Origin: Blattamonas nauphoetae
Taxonomy: Eukaryota; Preaxostyla; Oxymonadida
Assembly: GCA_033064195.1 (NCBI GenBank)
Contig: JARBJD010000511.1
Coordinates: 1-38,932, forward strand
DNA: 38,932 bases
Reading direction: 5' to 3'
Positions 1 through 9,901 of the stretch are shown in pieces (position 1 is the stretch's first letter; the number at the start of each line of letters is the position of its first letter). The notes beneath the pieces were generated by a model. It was not told the origin of the DNA, ran no database searches, and saw nothing but the letters and a program-made list of their open reading frames with translations. The position numbers and the translations under genes are program-made.

Positions 1-671
1 TGAACACCATCATCCAAGACAGTTCACCTGAACCGATTGTATCAGCTGGTTGCGAATCTCTGGAATGGCTGAACATCCCAACTGGTTTCGAGTCTGCTCT
101 CGCTCCTCACACTCTCGCGTGTCTTTCGATCCTTCGACGACCAACTCAGCGCATTCCATTCTTCCTCTCATTCTCCAGACAACACCAACCTCTCCACAGC
201 CATGTTCACATTTCTGTCAGAACCAAGTGCAGAATGTGAGCAACAGAATCTGCCTGTCTGGGTTGGTGACTCAACATTGAATCGTTCCAGTTTGACTTTT
301 GGCTGTTCTTCATCTTTCAGATGCTCCAGTGTTTCTGCGTTCCAAATTTCCCGATCTGTGTGGGACGATGCTGTGTGTCGTGTTCTTTCTCTCATTTCTT
401 CAGCTCACCAGTTCCCGCAGAAGTGTCACACTTGGAGTTTGTGAAGAGACTTGTGAGTGTGGGAGTGTTTGGGTTGTGATGGAGATGGTTGGTTTTGGAG
501 TGCTGAACTATGTGATTCGAAGTGTCGGAATCATCATTTTGGAGGACTACGAAAACGGGATTTTGTGATTGGGATTGTTCTTCGTTCTATTCGTGATTGT
601 TGGAACGAACACGAAATGGTGGACCACGACTTCTCTCGCATTCTCTCCCAACCTTGATTGGAGTGAACGCA
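1..671. other. Left flank, no gene supported
   Basis: The longest convincing open stretch runs on the plus strand from position 3 to about 230, entering from the left edge without a start codon. It could be the 3' end of a gene lying outside the window, but its translation is low in complexity and matches no family I recognise. The other frames across 230-671 give only short overlapping readings on both strands with no motif. No RNA gene, terminator or mobile-element end is visible. Confidence 0.3.
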
Positions 672-1025
672 TCCTCCAGACTCTCTCTCCACAACCTCTT
701 CGTCCATCTAAGACACATCTGTTGATGTCTCTTCAGTCCTGTTGGGTTCTTGTTTCTCGAATGTCATCACAACGATCGTGCTTCGTCAGGAATGCTGAAA
801 TTGTCGTCACATGCTTCCGCCCAGACAGACTCGTCAGTCATAGTTACTCCACGACTCCTGTTCACGATTTGATTGAAGCACGGATCTTTCAGCGAAGGGA
901 AGAGGCGTGAGCAAGAGGAGCTGCCATCTGAGTTGGAGCGTGAGACTTCTCGTTGACATGTAATTCGTCGTTCTTCCTTTCATCTCGCCCTGTCGCTCCT
1001 TCAATCACTTTTTCTCTCATGTGAC
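672..1025 (-). repeat. Decayed copy of the 5,065-5,360 sequence
   Basis: This segment aligns by eye, in the same orientation, with 5,065-5,360. Shared landmarks are the opening 'ctccacaacctcttcgtcc' block, 'tgttgatgtctcttcagtcc', 'cgcccagacagactc', and the closing stretch around 'gttgacatgtaattcgtcg'. This copy carries roughly 60 extra bases near 745-805 and several in-frame stops on the minus strand, whereas the other copy is open for 92 codons. It looks like a dispersed duplicate of a small gene or gene tail, here non-coding. Confidence 0.65.
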
Positions 1026-1590
1026 AATTGACTGGTTGTGACGAGAAAACAGAAGATTAATGTGTTGGTTTTGCGAGATGAGAACAATCAATGAAATGAA
1101 ACTGATTGTGAAAAAACGGAATGTGATTGATTCCTTCGAACCAAAATGTGGAAAAATTTTTGAAACTTGGGGAGCGTACCCCAGCTCCTAAAAAGGAAGT
1201 ATCTCAATTTTTGAGAACTTTGTGAATGAGGAGGACTCTGACTACATAAATCTGTGATTTTTCGGATCATGAATCAAAAGTGGTGAAAATTCGATCTAGG
1301 TTACAAAACTGATTTCTATTAGAAACTTTCAACATATTGTTCCTTTTATTCAGAATAAATCCACAGATTGCTCAATATAATGACTAGAGAGTGAGAAAAA
1401 GAACAGAGAACAAAAGTGTGGTATTTCCTCTCGAGGCACCAAATCAAGTCATCAACCACCGAATGATGCTCATTCACAACTAATTATCCACCAGACAAAA
1501 GTTTTTTATAAGTGGTACGGGGGCTTGCTGTCCCAAGTTTTCAAAATTTTCCACAAATCAACGTGAAGGTGCTGATGGAATCCGACTCCT
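1026..1590. other. AT-rich spacer, nothing seen
   Basis: The stretch is visibly richer in A and T than its surroundings. It has no reading frame over 60 codons that shows any family feature. I looked for tRNA cloverleafs, snRNA-like elements and terminal repeats and found none I could support. Confidence 0.5.
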
Positions 1591-4340
1591 CTATCTGTTC
1601 ATCCTTCCCACATTAGCCCCACAGATGCTCATATTCACGTATACTTGTTCTGTGATCATCCTCCCATACATCCGGGTCATACGCTTCTCCTTCGGAATCA
1701 GGACGAACTCCATCGCATCCTCCCAGCCTTCCTCATCCACACACAACTTCCCTCCATGATCCCATTCTCGTTTCTGTGCTGTGTTCTGGACTCTCTCACC
1801 ATACGCTCGGTTGAAAGCATACAAGAAATCCAACGACCTGGATGAATCGTCATGGATCATGAGGCCATTTACTATCTGAATGAAGAATCCAAGTTTGCAG
1901 AAAACACGAGCAATCGCTGGATGTTAACAGTTAGTGTAGATGGTGATCAGACTGTCTTTCCACAGCACAAAGTCTTTTATCGTTTCGCTGTGCTGTCCAT
2001 AGAAGTACGACATGACGTACTCTTTCAGAGTGATCGATTGATTGTTCGTGCTCCGTCCGACTCACTTGATCGGTACTGGGAGAATCATATTGTATACGAT
2101 CCAGAATGACAAACTTGAGACTGTAGTTGTGTCCCTTCAATTTCTGGAGCATGGGTGTTGGTCCAATCCCAGGATACGCATTAGAATCGGTATTGTTTCG
2201 AAGTAGATGCCCTTCCATTCGCCTTGTCTCGGTGAATCGTAGTCATGCCAGGAGAGGAAGAGTTTGAAGACTGGCGTGCTAATGTTCTGACCTTTGTGTG
2301 ACAGGAGTGAGTCGAGGCCGAGCGAGAGACACGATTCTAACGCTTTGAAGTATTGGTCCTTCGTACGACCTGTTTTTCTGAATAATTCGGGAGACGCGTG
2401 CTCCTGAGTTGATGTTTGATGAAGACGAAGATTCTGAGGTGTCATCATCCAAAAACGTGCTGCTGTCGATGTGAGCAACTATTCGATCAACAATGGCGAT
2501 TGCTTCTTTGTCGGAGAGAGATCGAGCAAGCTCAGAGGTGATGGAGGCGGAGACGACGAGCAGAGAGCAGACGAGTCCATTTCTTCAATCAGCGTCTCCC
2601 GAAAGTGGATGAACGGGTTTCTGTCGAGGTGGGAGCTCAACACAGACGAGCAAACAATCGTGTCAAATCCGTCGGCCTCCAAGGCAAAAGGATGGAGAGA
2701 GATGGATGAAGTAATCCGTAGAGAGTTCGAGGAATGACAGATCGAACTTGTCCAGTTTTCGTCGAGGCCGAGCTGATGGAACTGTCGGCAGATGCCAGAT
2801 CGTTTCAAGCGATCCTCCATCAGATCAACGAGCACAGCGTGGAGAGGGAGGAAGTCGGGAGTGAATGGTAGCGTTGATGGGTCGACAGCAGCGATGAGGT
2901 TCGAGAACCATTCGTCCCAAATGGACGTTACGAGACGTGCTGTTGTTTTGCGATGAAGACATTGAATGAATTGAGAGGGGAGCAGCATGGTAGGGTTGGG
3001 TGGGTGTGAAGAGGGAACAAAGTGTCTTGGCGTGATGTGTCGACGATGGGTGGAACTCGCCATGCTTGGGGAGTCTGATCGTGCCATCTGCCTCGACTTC
3101 TAGTTCTATGTAATAGGGTTGTTGAGACAAGAAAGAATGGAGTGATTGCAACTCCAAAGCGGAGAATGGTCTCTCTTCGCCCACTCGGACAAGCTGACGA
3201 TCAAATACTTCCACCCAGTCACAATCGCTCAGCATGTTCAGGTCGAATCTCTGACATTTGGGATCGACATCAGAAGGAACAAGACGAAGGGAGGAGAAGA
3301 ATTCATCTGACATGTCTTTCTGAATCTTGTTGTACATTTTCCGAATTGCTGGAACGAGGGATTGCGAGAATTCCAATCCGAGGAAGCCATTGAACACTTC
3401 CATGAACGACTGAAAAGAGATGTCACCGTAATGGCCAGTGAAACACATTGAATGATCGAAAAGATAAATATGGTCTGAATATAGGAAGAAGGGAGGTAAG
3501 CATTTTGACATTTCCTTGTATTCGTCAATTAGGCAATATTCAATATTGCCATTAGGGATTTGATAATCCGGTGTGAAAAATGGAGGATATCGAACATTAT
3601 CGATGTAATGTGGGAGTGAAGTTCTATCGTTTGTTGGGAGAATGGGATCTTGTGTGGTTGGAGAATTCTGAAGAGCTGATCCAAGAATTTGGTCTCAGCC
3701 ACTGAGAAAGTGAAGGCAGCTGATGAAGAATAATGGACAGTATCAAAAATGCAACAAGAGCTGTTTGAAGTGCATCATTCGGGAGTTGTCAGGAGTTTGA
3801 GGAGAGCAGAGGTGAATGTTGAGAAATGTGCATCTTCATCGGGGAACATGGATCTGAGATTAAAAATAGACTCGTCCTTGCGACGTTTGAAGTGGAAATG
3901 TGCGTATCGAAGGTACTAAATCGCATGTTGAACATCATCTCGAGTCAGTTCACTTCCAGAATTCACCTGCGTGAACAGCTGAGAAACAACCCAGGCGAAG
4001 ATCATCAGTAGTGATTGAATCGTGTAGGGTGAACCTCCAATCAGAGGTGACGGAAGTGGGAAGATGAATATCATCATCCACGAGATCTGGCTGTTGTGGC
4101 TTTGTTCGTCCATTGATTCGCCCTCTGTTCAGCTCATATTCCTGTATCTTCTTCGAGTCGGATAGAATGTTGTTCGTTTCCAGGCATTGCGTTTAGTTCG
4201 TAGCTGGATGGGACAGCATATGAATCAATTGATGATTTCGAGCTGGTTGTTGTTGTGTCCGGGTTTGTAGAATGAGCTGTATGAAGACCAGAAGTCCAAG
4301 GGTCGAACACATTGTTCAGGAGGACTAGGAGGTGAATCAA
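1591..4340 (-). pseudogene. Decayed gene for a large helical protein
   Basis: A chain of minus-strand readings succeeds one another in different frames: about 4,340-4,134, 4,113-3,916, 3,900-3,530, 3,511-2,825, 3,087-2,479, 2,478-2,137, 2,218-1,931 and 1,860-1,591. Each has ordinary protein-like composition and the next begins where the former stops making sense. An example is the switch near 2,145 between a reading ending in DQHPC and one resuming at KLKGHNYSLKF. The translations are rich in Leu, Phe and short helices (for example FLDQLFRILQPHKIPFS near 3,650), which suggests a HEAT/ARM-like helical repeat protein of a kind I believe is abundant in oxymonads. I cannot name it. At least six frame changes would be needed, too many and too irregular for introns, so I read it as a pseudogene. 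The start is uncertain. Confidence 0.5.
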
Positions 4341-5043
4341 GGCGCGTTCTTCTCAATATGTGCTTGGGAGGCATTGGGGACGGATCGAACCATTCGTGAT
4401 GTCATCTCAGATTTGAGCCTTCATACTTGCTCTATTCTATCTGATTCACAACTACAATCGATCATCAACACTATATCTCGCGAACTCTTAAAGTGATACA
4501 ACAAATCCGTCAAGAACACTCAAACAGACTGAACAATCAAACAGTTGACTCAATCACACCCAATAGATTGTTTTATGGACTATTCTGGAAAGAAACATAG
4601 ACAAGCCAAACAGCCTGAATGTGGGGAGGACGTTCCTGTAAATCTGCACCGATATCCGTTGCTTGTGTGGAATGATTCCTCGCCATCTCAAGATTCTGAA
4701 GATTCTCTGCTGCAGTTCGGGACGATGACACCATTGTCATCGTTGGTGGCTCTCTAAATGTGAATCTGGAGAGATTGAGTGGCAGGTGTGCATTGGCTGT
4801 TTTCTTATTTCTGATTGTTTGCCATGGATTCTTCATTGTTTATTCCGATTTCTATCAGGATTTGATGGAATGGTTTGTATGTGCTGCGATTGGACTTGAA
4901 TCTACAGCATTGTGGTGCAATGATACGTCTTTGTTCGATTGATCCGATGTAGTTGTGGATTCGTTTGGAATCGCTCGGATTAGTTTGACTCTTCTTCTTC
5001 ACTTTCTTCAAATTCAGATATGTTCCACTCACTTGCATATTTA
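4341..5043. other. Spacer, no gene supported
   Basis: Only readings under 90 codons occur on either strand, and none shows a motif, signal peptide or relation to its neighbours. Part of it may belong to the remains on either side. Confidence 0.4.
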
Positions 5044-5322
5044 TCACCTCCTCGAATCACATCCTCCAGCTTCCCTCTCCACAGCCTCTTCGTCCATCTC
5101 AGACGCATCCGTTGATGTCTCTTCAGTCCAATTGTTGTCACATGTCACCGCCCAGACAGACTCATCAGTCACAGTGACTTCATGACTCCTGTTCACGATT
5201 GAGATGCAGCACTTGGATCTCTCCGCGAAGAGTAGAGGTGTTACAGCGACAAGAGGGGCTGACATCTGAGTTGGAGCACGAAACCTCTCGTTGACATGTA
5301 ATTCGTCGTGCTTCCCTTTCAT
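5044..5322 (-). CDS. Small hypothetical protein or gene fragment (92 aa)
   Basis: An open frame of 92 codons on the minus strand begins MKGKHDELHVNERFRAPTQ and ends in an acidic stretch (STDASEMDEEAVEREAGG). I see no signal peptide, membrane segment or known domain. A second copy at 672-1,025 has lost the frame. That could mean this copy is coding and the other dead, or that both are debris of a repeated gene family and this frame is open by chance. The duplication is seen directly; coding status is inference. It lies about 770 bp downstream of the left receptor gene on the same strand. Confidence 0.35.
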   Translation of the reverse strand: MKGKHDELHVNERFRAPTQMSAPLVAVTPLLFAERSKCCISIVNRSHEVTVTDESVWAVTCDNNWTEETSTDASEMDEEAVEREAGGCDSRR

Positions 5323-5360
5323 CTCTCCTATCGTTCCTTCAATCGCTATGTTCTCTCATG

Positions 5361-6095
5361 AGTCCAGGTTCATCCTTTTCTTACGCAGTTCACTTTCGAT
5401 ACTTGCAAAACGCCAGTCTAGATGTGCTGCCTTCCTGAAATGAGGTGTGATGTGTGATGATGTGAAAATCGGCAATGAATGGTGAATTGATTGAATGAAA
5501 GAACCGACTGCCAGAAACTCAATCACAATCGGACCAAGCAACGACGAGAGAAGTGACGTTGGAGGAAGGCACGCAGGGGTGTTCCATCAAAGACGAGACG
5601 ACTCCTCCACTCAGCCATGCCGGAGTGTGGAGAAGAGACAAAGCGGGTGCGGGTGGATCGAACTGAACAGTGAAATGTTCCTGTCTCTTCTCGTCCAAGT
5701 GCAGTGTCACCCACATCAACAGAATGTTGGTGGAACAGAAGAGAGGACACGCACTTGTGGAGATTGAAGTGACAGTGCGATGACGTACAAGGAATGTGTG
5801 ATCGTCAAATCATGAAAGTGTCGGTGATGGTAATCTCGGTAAATCGGACCAAAATAATGGAAATCAAGAGTTCATGCGATGACGCAGAAGAGGAATAAAG
5901 ATCACAGAAAAGCTCAGATGCAAATCAGAGTGGAAGGATGGATGCACAGAACGAGAGAGGCTGATGGAAATGCTGCAAAATGATGAGAACGAAAGGTGGC
6001 GATGAAGGGCGAGAACGGCTGAGAGAAAGAAGAGTCAACGATCACTCAAGACCAGCGATCCAGATGAACCGATGACGACGTCGTGGTTGGAGAGC
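5361..6095. other. 3' flank of the left receptor gene, nothing seen
   Basis: No reading frame above 90 codons has recognisable content. The stretch presumably contains the 3' untranslated region and polyadenylation region of the minus-strand receptor gene ending at 6,096, but I see no convincing processing signal. Confidence 0.4.
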
Positions 6096-6491
6096 TCAAT
6101 CCGATTTGAATGTCTCCACAAGTGCAACGGGATTCAGAGCGAGCGGTTGGGACGGTTTGTGGAGTGAAGGAGCGTCCAGAAACTTCTCCAGTTCCGAAAG
6201 TGTCGGTCGATTCGCCGGGTCCAAGTCCAGACACTGCGTGATCATCTCCACCAGCTCCGCCGACTCGATCCCTTCCATCGGAAGAGGCTGGCCTGTCTTC
6301 AGTTGAAGATGAGCATTCAGAGCATCCAACTCTCGGAACGGCACTTGGTGCGTCTCCAGCTCCACAGAATCAGGCCAAGACTGAACACTGCTGCTGATTC
6401 CGAGTTGATCCCCTTCTTTCCCATCACCACTTCCGGCGCTTTCCACCTGTCTCCTTCGATCACCACTGCTCGCTCTTCTTTCCCATTCCAC
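6096..6491 (-). CDS. Left receptor, kinase-like C-lobe end
   Basis: Residues from about 45 onward read ELETHQVPFRELDALNAHLQ, then QCLDLDPANRPTLSELEKFL, matching subdomains IX-XI of protein kinases (the R of ANRP is the conserved one). The APE-containing part (WKAPEVVMGKKG, then VFSLGLILW) lies just upstream in another frame; the switch is a G run at about 6,385, one base shorter than in the right copy. No HRD, DFG, glycine loop or VAIK lysine is visible anywhere before it, so the domain is expected to be a pseudokinase. The stop at 6,096 is the natural end of the gene. Confidence 0.65.
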   Translation of the reverse strand: MEWERRASSGDRRRQVESAGSGDGKEGDQLGISSSVQSWPDSVELETHQVPFRELDALNAHLQLKTGQPLPMEGIESAELVEMITQCLDLDPANRPTLSELEKFLDAPSLHKPSQPLALNPVALVETFKSD

Positions 6492-6647
6492 CTTCCTTCA
6501 ATCCTCCTTCTTCATTATTCTCGTTCTGTTCCACCATTTCTTGATAGTTCGATGCGTGTTCCACCTGAACTTCCTGCTCTTGAATCAGGTGTCGTTTCCA
6601 CGCTTCCTTCTCGTCTCCTCGTTCTGGTTGCGGGTGCTGTTTCAGGC

Positions 6648-7664
6648 TCACCGCCACAACACCCGCCCCATCGAAAAAATCTCGTGCGGCGACAACTGCT
6701 GAAGAACGAACTCGAACCTCCCTGACTCCACAATCGACTTGAGAGTGCACACAATCTGCTTCCGAACGACGTTTTTGTTGACATCCAGACCAGCCCTCGG
6801 ATGGTGAAGACGGTTGAAGAGTGTGTCATACTTGTTCACAACTGCCACTTCCTTCCCATCCAATCCACACGCCATCACTCTCTCTTCCTTCTTCGTGTCC
6901 TCCTCGCCCTCCTCCGATTCTGGCGGTCGTTTGGTTTCCTTCTGTCCTGTCGCAATCGATTCGCGTCGGGTCGGACTCTCAAACGACGAGGCATGAACTC
7001 GATCAGTCGTGGCAATCGACGTGTCTTCCATTTTCAACACTTCAATGTCCATGTCCAGCTCGTTCGCTTCGGCTGCTTGTTGTGTTTTCGCATTTTCTTT
7101 CTGTCTTCGGCGACGAATCAGGAAAATCAAAAGAGCGATGACGAAGAGCGCGGTGACCGACAGGACAATCACGAGAGGAAGCCACCATTTCATGTTCTCT
7201 TTCACTGTTTGTGAAAATCGTCCCGACGAATCTCGTTGCATCTGGAACGAGTTGTGCGTTTTCTCGTTTGAGCCATAAACCAGTCGACCACGCCATTCCG
7301 CCGATCCGTCCAGCTCCGACAGAGACGAACGAGCGATCGTGAACGTCATGTTCGTTTCGGTGAAGGAGATGAACGATTGCTGGGCCAAGTCGATTGGATA
7401 CGATTTCCCTTCCGAATTGTCCTTCAATTCAAACACTTCCAGAAACAGACCACACGGAATCAGCATCGTTCCAAGAATTGTCACTTCGAACTGCTCCTTT
7501 TTCTTGTTCCACGAGCTCGTCGAGTCCGAAGAGAGGGTGGGGACGAAGAGGGGTGCGTTGATGTTCACGTCCTCCCCACTCAGAATGCAGTCGCTCGAGG
7601 ACAGCCACAGATGAGGATGCTTGTCTGTCGATCCATCTCCACTGCTCAGACTCCCAACTTCCAC
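6648..7664 (-). CDS. Left receptor, membrane segment and juxtamembrane region
   Basis: This 338-codon frame contains the only strong transmembrane helix of the gene, WWLPLVIVLSVTALFVIALL at residues 160-179, followed by RRRRQK, which fixes the outside-to-inside orientation. A charged cytoplasmic segment of about 110 residues follows (rich in Glu, Lys and Ser/Thr), then the start of a kinase-like C-lobe: NKYDTLFNRLHHPRAG and RFEFVLQQLSPHEIF. The frame ends GRVLWR and stop, just after a run of six T (minus strand; 6,674-6,679) that is also present, with the same outcome, in the right copy. Reading on in the adjacent frame gives FFDGAGVVAVSLKQ, the natural continuation. Confidence 0.75.
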   Translation of the reverse strand: MEVGSLSSGDGSTDKHPHLWLSSSDCILSGEDVNINAPLFVPTLSSDSTSSWNKKKEQFEVTILGTMLIPCGLFLEVFELKDNSEGKSYPIDLAQQSFISFTETNMTFTIARSSLSELDGSAEWRGRLVYGSNEKTHNSFQMQRDSSGRFSQTVKENMKWWLPLVIVLSVTALFVIALLIFLIRRRRQKENAKTQQAAEANELDMDIEVLKMEDTSIATTDRVHASSFESPTRRESIATGQKETKRPPESEEGEEDTKKEERVMACGLDGKEVAVVNKYDTLFNRLHHPRAGLDVNKNVVRKQIVCTLKSIVESGRFEFVLQQLSPHEIFSMGRVLWR

Positions 7665-8335
7665 CTTCCCGTTCTCCGAACAGCGAATGTTTCGACGAGC
7701 TGACGGGAAGAGCGTCGTTCGGCGTGTTGTCGTGGAAGATTCCTGCTTCGATCGTCACACTCCCCTTTCATGTTCATCGCTCCTTGAGGCAGGTGCGTCA
7801 TCTCTGTCAGTTTGATCGATGTTGTGCAGTTCGACAGAAGAAACAGTCCTGTCGACCAGTCACAAAGCGACGATGGCGAGTCAGATGAGTCCACATTGGA
7901 TGAAGAGGAGTCGACATAATTTCTGGAATTCGGCACTGAAGAGATTCTCGAGAAAGACGTGTTCTTCATCGAGAGTGTCGAGTTGTCTCCAAACACCAAC
8001 ACAAATGACTCTTCTTGTCGTCGAACAGAAACAGCAATCTCGTGGAATTCCAATCGAGCGGACGACACCACAAACAATCCCGAGTTCGAGCCCATCCACG
8101 CTGACGACCCAATCTCCAGTTCGGCCGAGATCGTGCTGCTCGCAGACATCGACAACACTGACCCAGAGTCGACCACATGTTGCTTGTTCTGCGTCGCTTT
8201 CTCAATGATCTTCATTTCACATTGGACGATTCCGACTTTCGACAGAATCGAGAGACCAACATCCATCGACGAGCACGGGCGAGCCAAGTCTCCGCAGAAC
8301 GGCGAGGAGGATCCCGAAGAGTCCACGAGGAACAC
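7646..8335 (-). CDS. Left receptor, membrane-proximal Ser-rich beta region
   Basis: The frame begins MFLVDSSGSSSPFCGDLARP and continues with alternating Ser/Val/Ile strands (for example SGSVLSMSASSTISAELEIG). This resembles a second short beta-helix or beta-solenoid between the array and the membrane. The matching right-copy piece (36,584-37,291) starts further upstream, and its upstream part is found here in another frame at 8,672-8,448. The last 35 or so residues are out of register after a G run near 7,760, where the two copies differ in run length. No catalytic motif is visible. The region is extracellular by position. Confidence 0.6.
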   Translation of the reverse strand: MFLVDSSGSSSPFCGDLARPCSSMDVGLSILSKVGIVQCEMKIIEKATQNKQHVVDSGSVLSMSASSTISAELEIGSSAWMGSNSGLFVVSSARLEFHEIAVSVRRQEESFVLVFGDNSTLSMKNTSFSRISSVPNSRNYVDSSSSNVDSSDSPSSLCDWSTGLFLLSNCTTSIKLTEMTHLPQGAMNMKGECDDRSRNLPRQHAERRSSRQLVETFAVRRTGRWKLGV

Positions 8336-8839
8336 GGCCGAGGCTGGCTGAGATCCTGTTTGAGAACGATCGATTGGTCCGATTTGATCACGTCATTCGC
8401 ATCGTCTGTCCGAACGATCAACGAAATTGTGAACTGCTGCGAGTATTTCAATCCTTCCGATCCCCAATCTCAATTTCCGATGATTCTCCCAAAGACTCAG
8501 ACGAGAACGAAACAACAGTCCAGAACGCCGGCTCCAGTGTCACGTTGTATTCTCCCAAAAGTGGAAAATGCGACCCTTCCAGCACAAGTTTGCAGCTCGT
8601 GTGCAAAGTGTTCACGAACACGAACGAGCCAGATGACACGAGCTGTTCGCGGAACAGTGAAGAACACATCATCGTTCACCAGAACAGCAGTTGAGTTGAG
8701 CGTCACAGTGTCGATTTTGTATTTCAGTCCAAAATCAGTTTTGAGGCATCGGAATCATCGGCAGTGAGAGCGAAGGTGACGACGCCATCCTCTCCAAGTT
8801 GCCCAGGAATGGTCTGAGGTGGTGTGGTTGGAACGGTGA

Positions 8840-9901
8840 TCATCCAAGATCCTTCCCCAACTTCACTCCGAGCAGAGTGATCATCACTGTCGTTCCATCG
8901 TCCAGGAGGTCTGCTGTTGCTCCTTCAATCCGAATCGGTGCAGATGGAGTGCTGAATGTCACAGAATCAGGGATAGAGATCGACAACGACCCAAGGAACA
9001 GTGAAACGACCGAATACGATCGCTCGTATTTCAGAGTGTTCTCTTTGTGATACACTTCAACTTTCCCACTTCCTTCACTTGGTGTTGTGAACGACACATC
9101 CAGTGTCAGCTGAGTGGAGTCTTCACTGTCAGCAACAATCAGTTCGTATTCTGTCGACGAAGGCATTCCAGAGCCAGTCAATGTCAGATCAACGAAATTG
9201 AAATCCGAAGAGTCGAGTGAGCACGTGACATCGGACAATGTCGGTCCAGCTGGCGTCAAGAACGATGTCGCGTTCAAAAGAAGATGATCAGTGTCAGATG
9301 TAACAGAAGATAGAGTGTATGAAGTGAGAAAAGAAAGACCGTTCGTCGCATTCACTTCGATCGGATCTGATGTTCCCACACCTTCCAAGAATGTTACCTC
9401 GAATGAAGCCGACGATGACATCAGTCGAGCTGTGTATGTTCCCGACAAGGGAAGATCTTGCCCTGTAAACTTCACAACAAAATGAGTGAGGCAGGCATCG
9501 ATGTCACATATGATTCCAGTCACACATGGTGCTTTCGGGATCTTCACTGAGATCGATGAACGAACAAGGAACGATGACGACGATGACGAAACCGATTTCA
9601 GAGAATATGACTGACCATATGCCACAGTCGACTGTGATTGAGTCCATCCAGCAGCGAAAGTGATGGTGAAGTGTGTTTCACTAAGAACACAAAGATCTGT
9701 ATTCGATGTCACCTCGCTCAACCCATCGAAAAGGACAACATGTGTCGGTCCAGAAACAAAGTTGCTCCCACAAAGAATCAAGACAAAACTTGTCTTTTCA
9801 TCGTTCAGTGAGGCTGAGTCAACTGATTCAACAATCCCAGGACTCGACGGAACAAAAACGACAGAGATGAAGGAATCCAAATCGATGAACCATTCTTCCA
9901 C
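8840..9901 (-). CDS. Left receptor, piece B5-C5-D5 and first post-array module
   Basis: The real match to the right copy begins around VPSSPGIVESVDS, near 9,850, after a one-base change in an A/T run at about 9,855. The piece covers modules B5, C5 and D5, then a module starting APIRIEGATADLLDDGTTV that occurs once per gene. It stops after GVKLGKDLG because a G run at 8,854-8,860 is one base shorter than in the right copy at about 36,395-36,400, where the reading goes on as GVKLGEGSWMITVP. The first dozen or so residues are out of register. Confidence 0.65.
   Translation of the reverse strand: MEEWFIDLDSFISVVFVPSSPGIVESVDSASLNDEKTSFVLILCGSNFVSGPTHVVLFDGLSEVTSNTDLCVLSETHFTITFAAGWTQSQSTVAYGQSYSLKSVSSSSSSFLVRSSISVKIPKAPCVTGIICDIDACLTHFVVKFTGQDLPLSGTYTARLMSSSASFEVTFLEGVGTSDPIEVNATNGLSFLTSYTLSSVTSDTDHLLLNATSFLTPAGPTLSDVTCSLDSSDFNFVDLTLTGSGMPSSTEYELIVADSEDSTQLTLDVSFTTPSEGSGKVEVYHKENTLKYERSYSVVSLFLGSLSISIPDSVTFSTPSAPIRIEGATADLLDDGTTVMITLLGVKLGKDLG

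Noticed and set aside
1140-1540. tRNA-like patches near 1,170 and 1,515 (short G/C-rich runs in AT-rich DNA)
   Set aside because: No four-arm cloverleaf, no T-arm GGTTCGA-type loop and no matching acceptor stem could be found.
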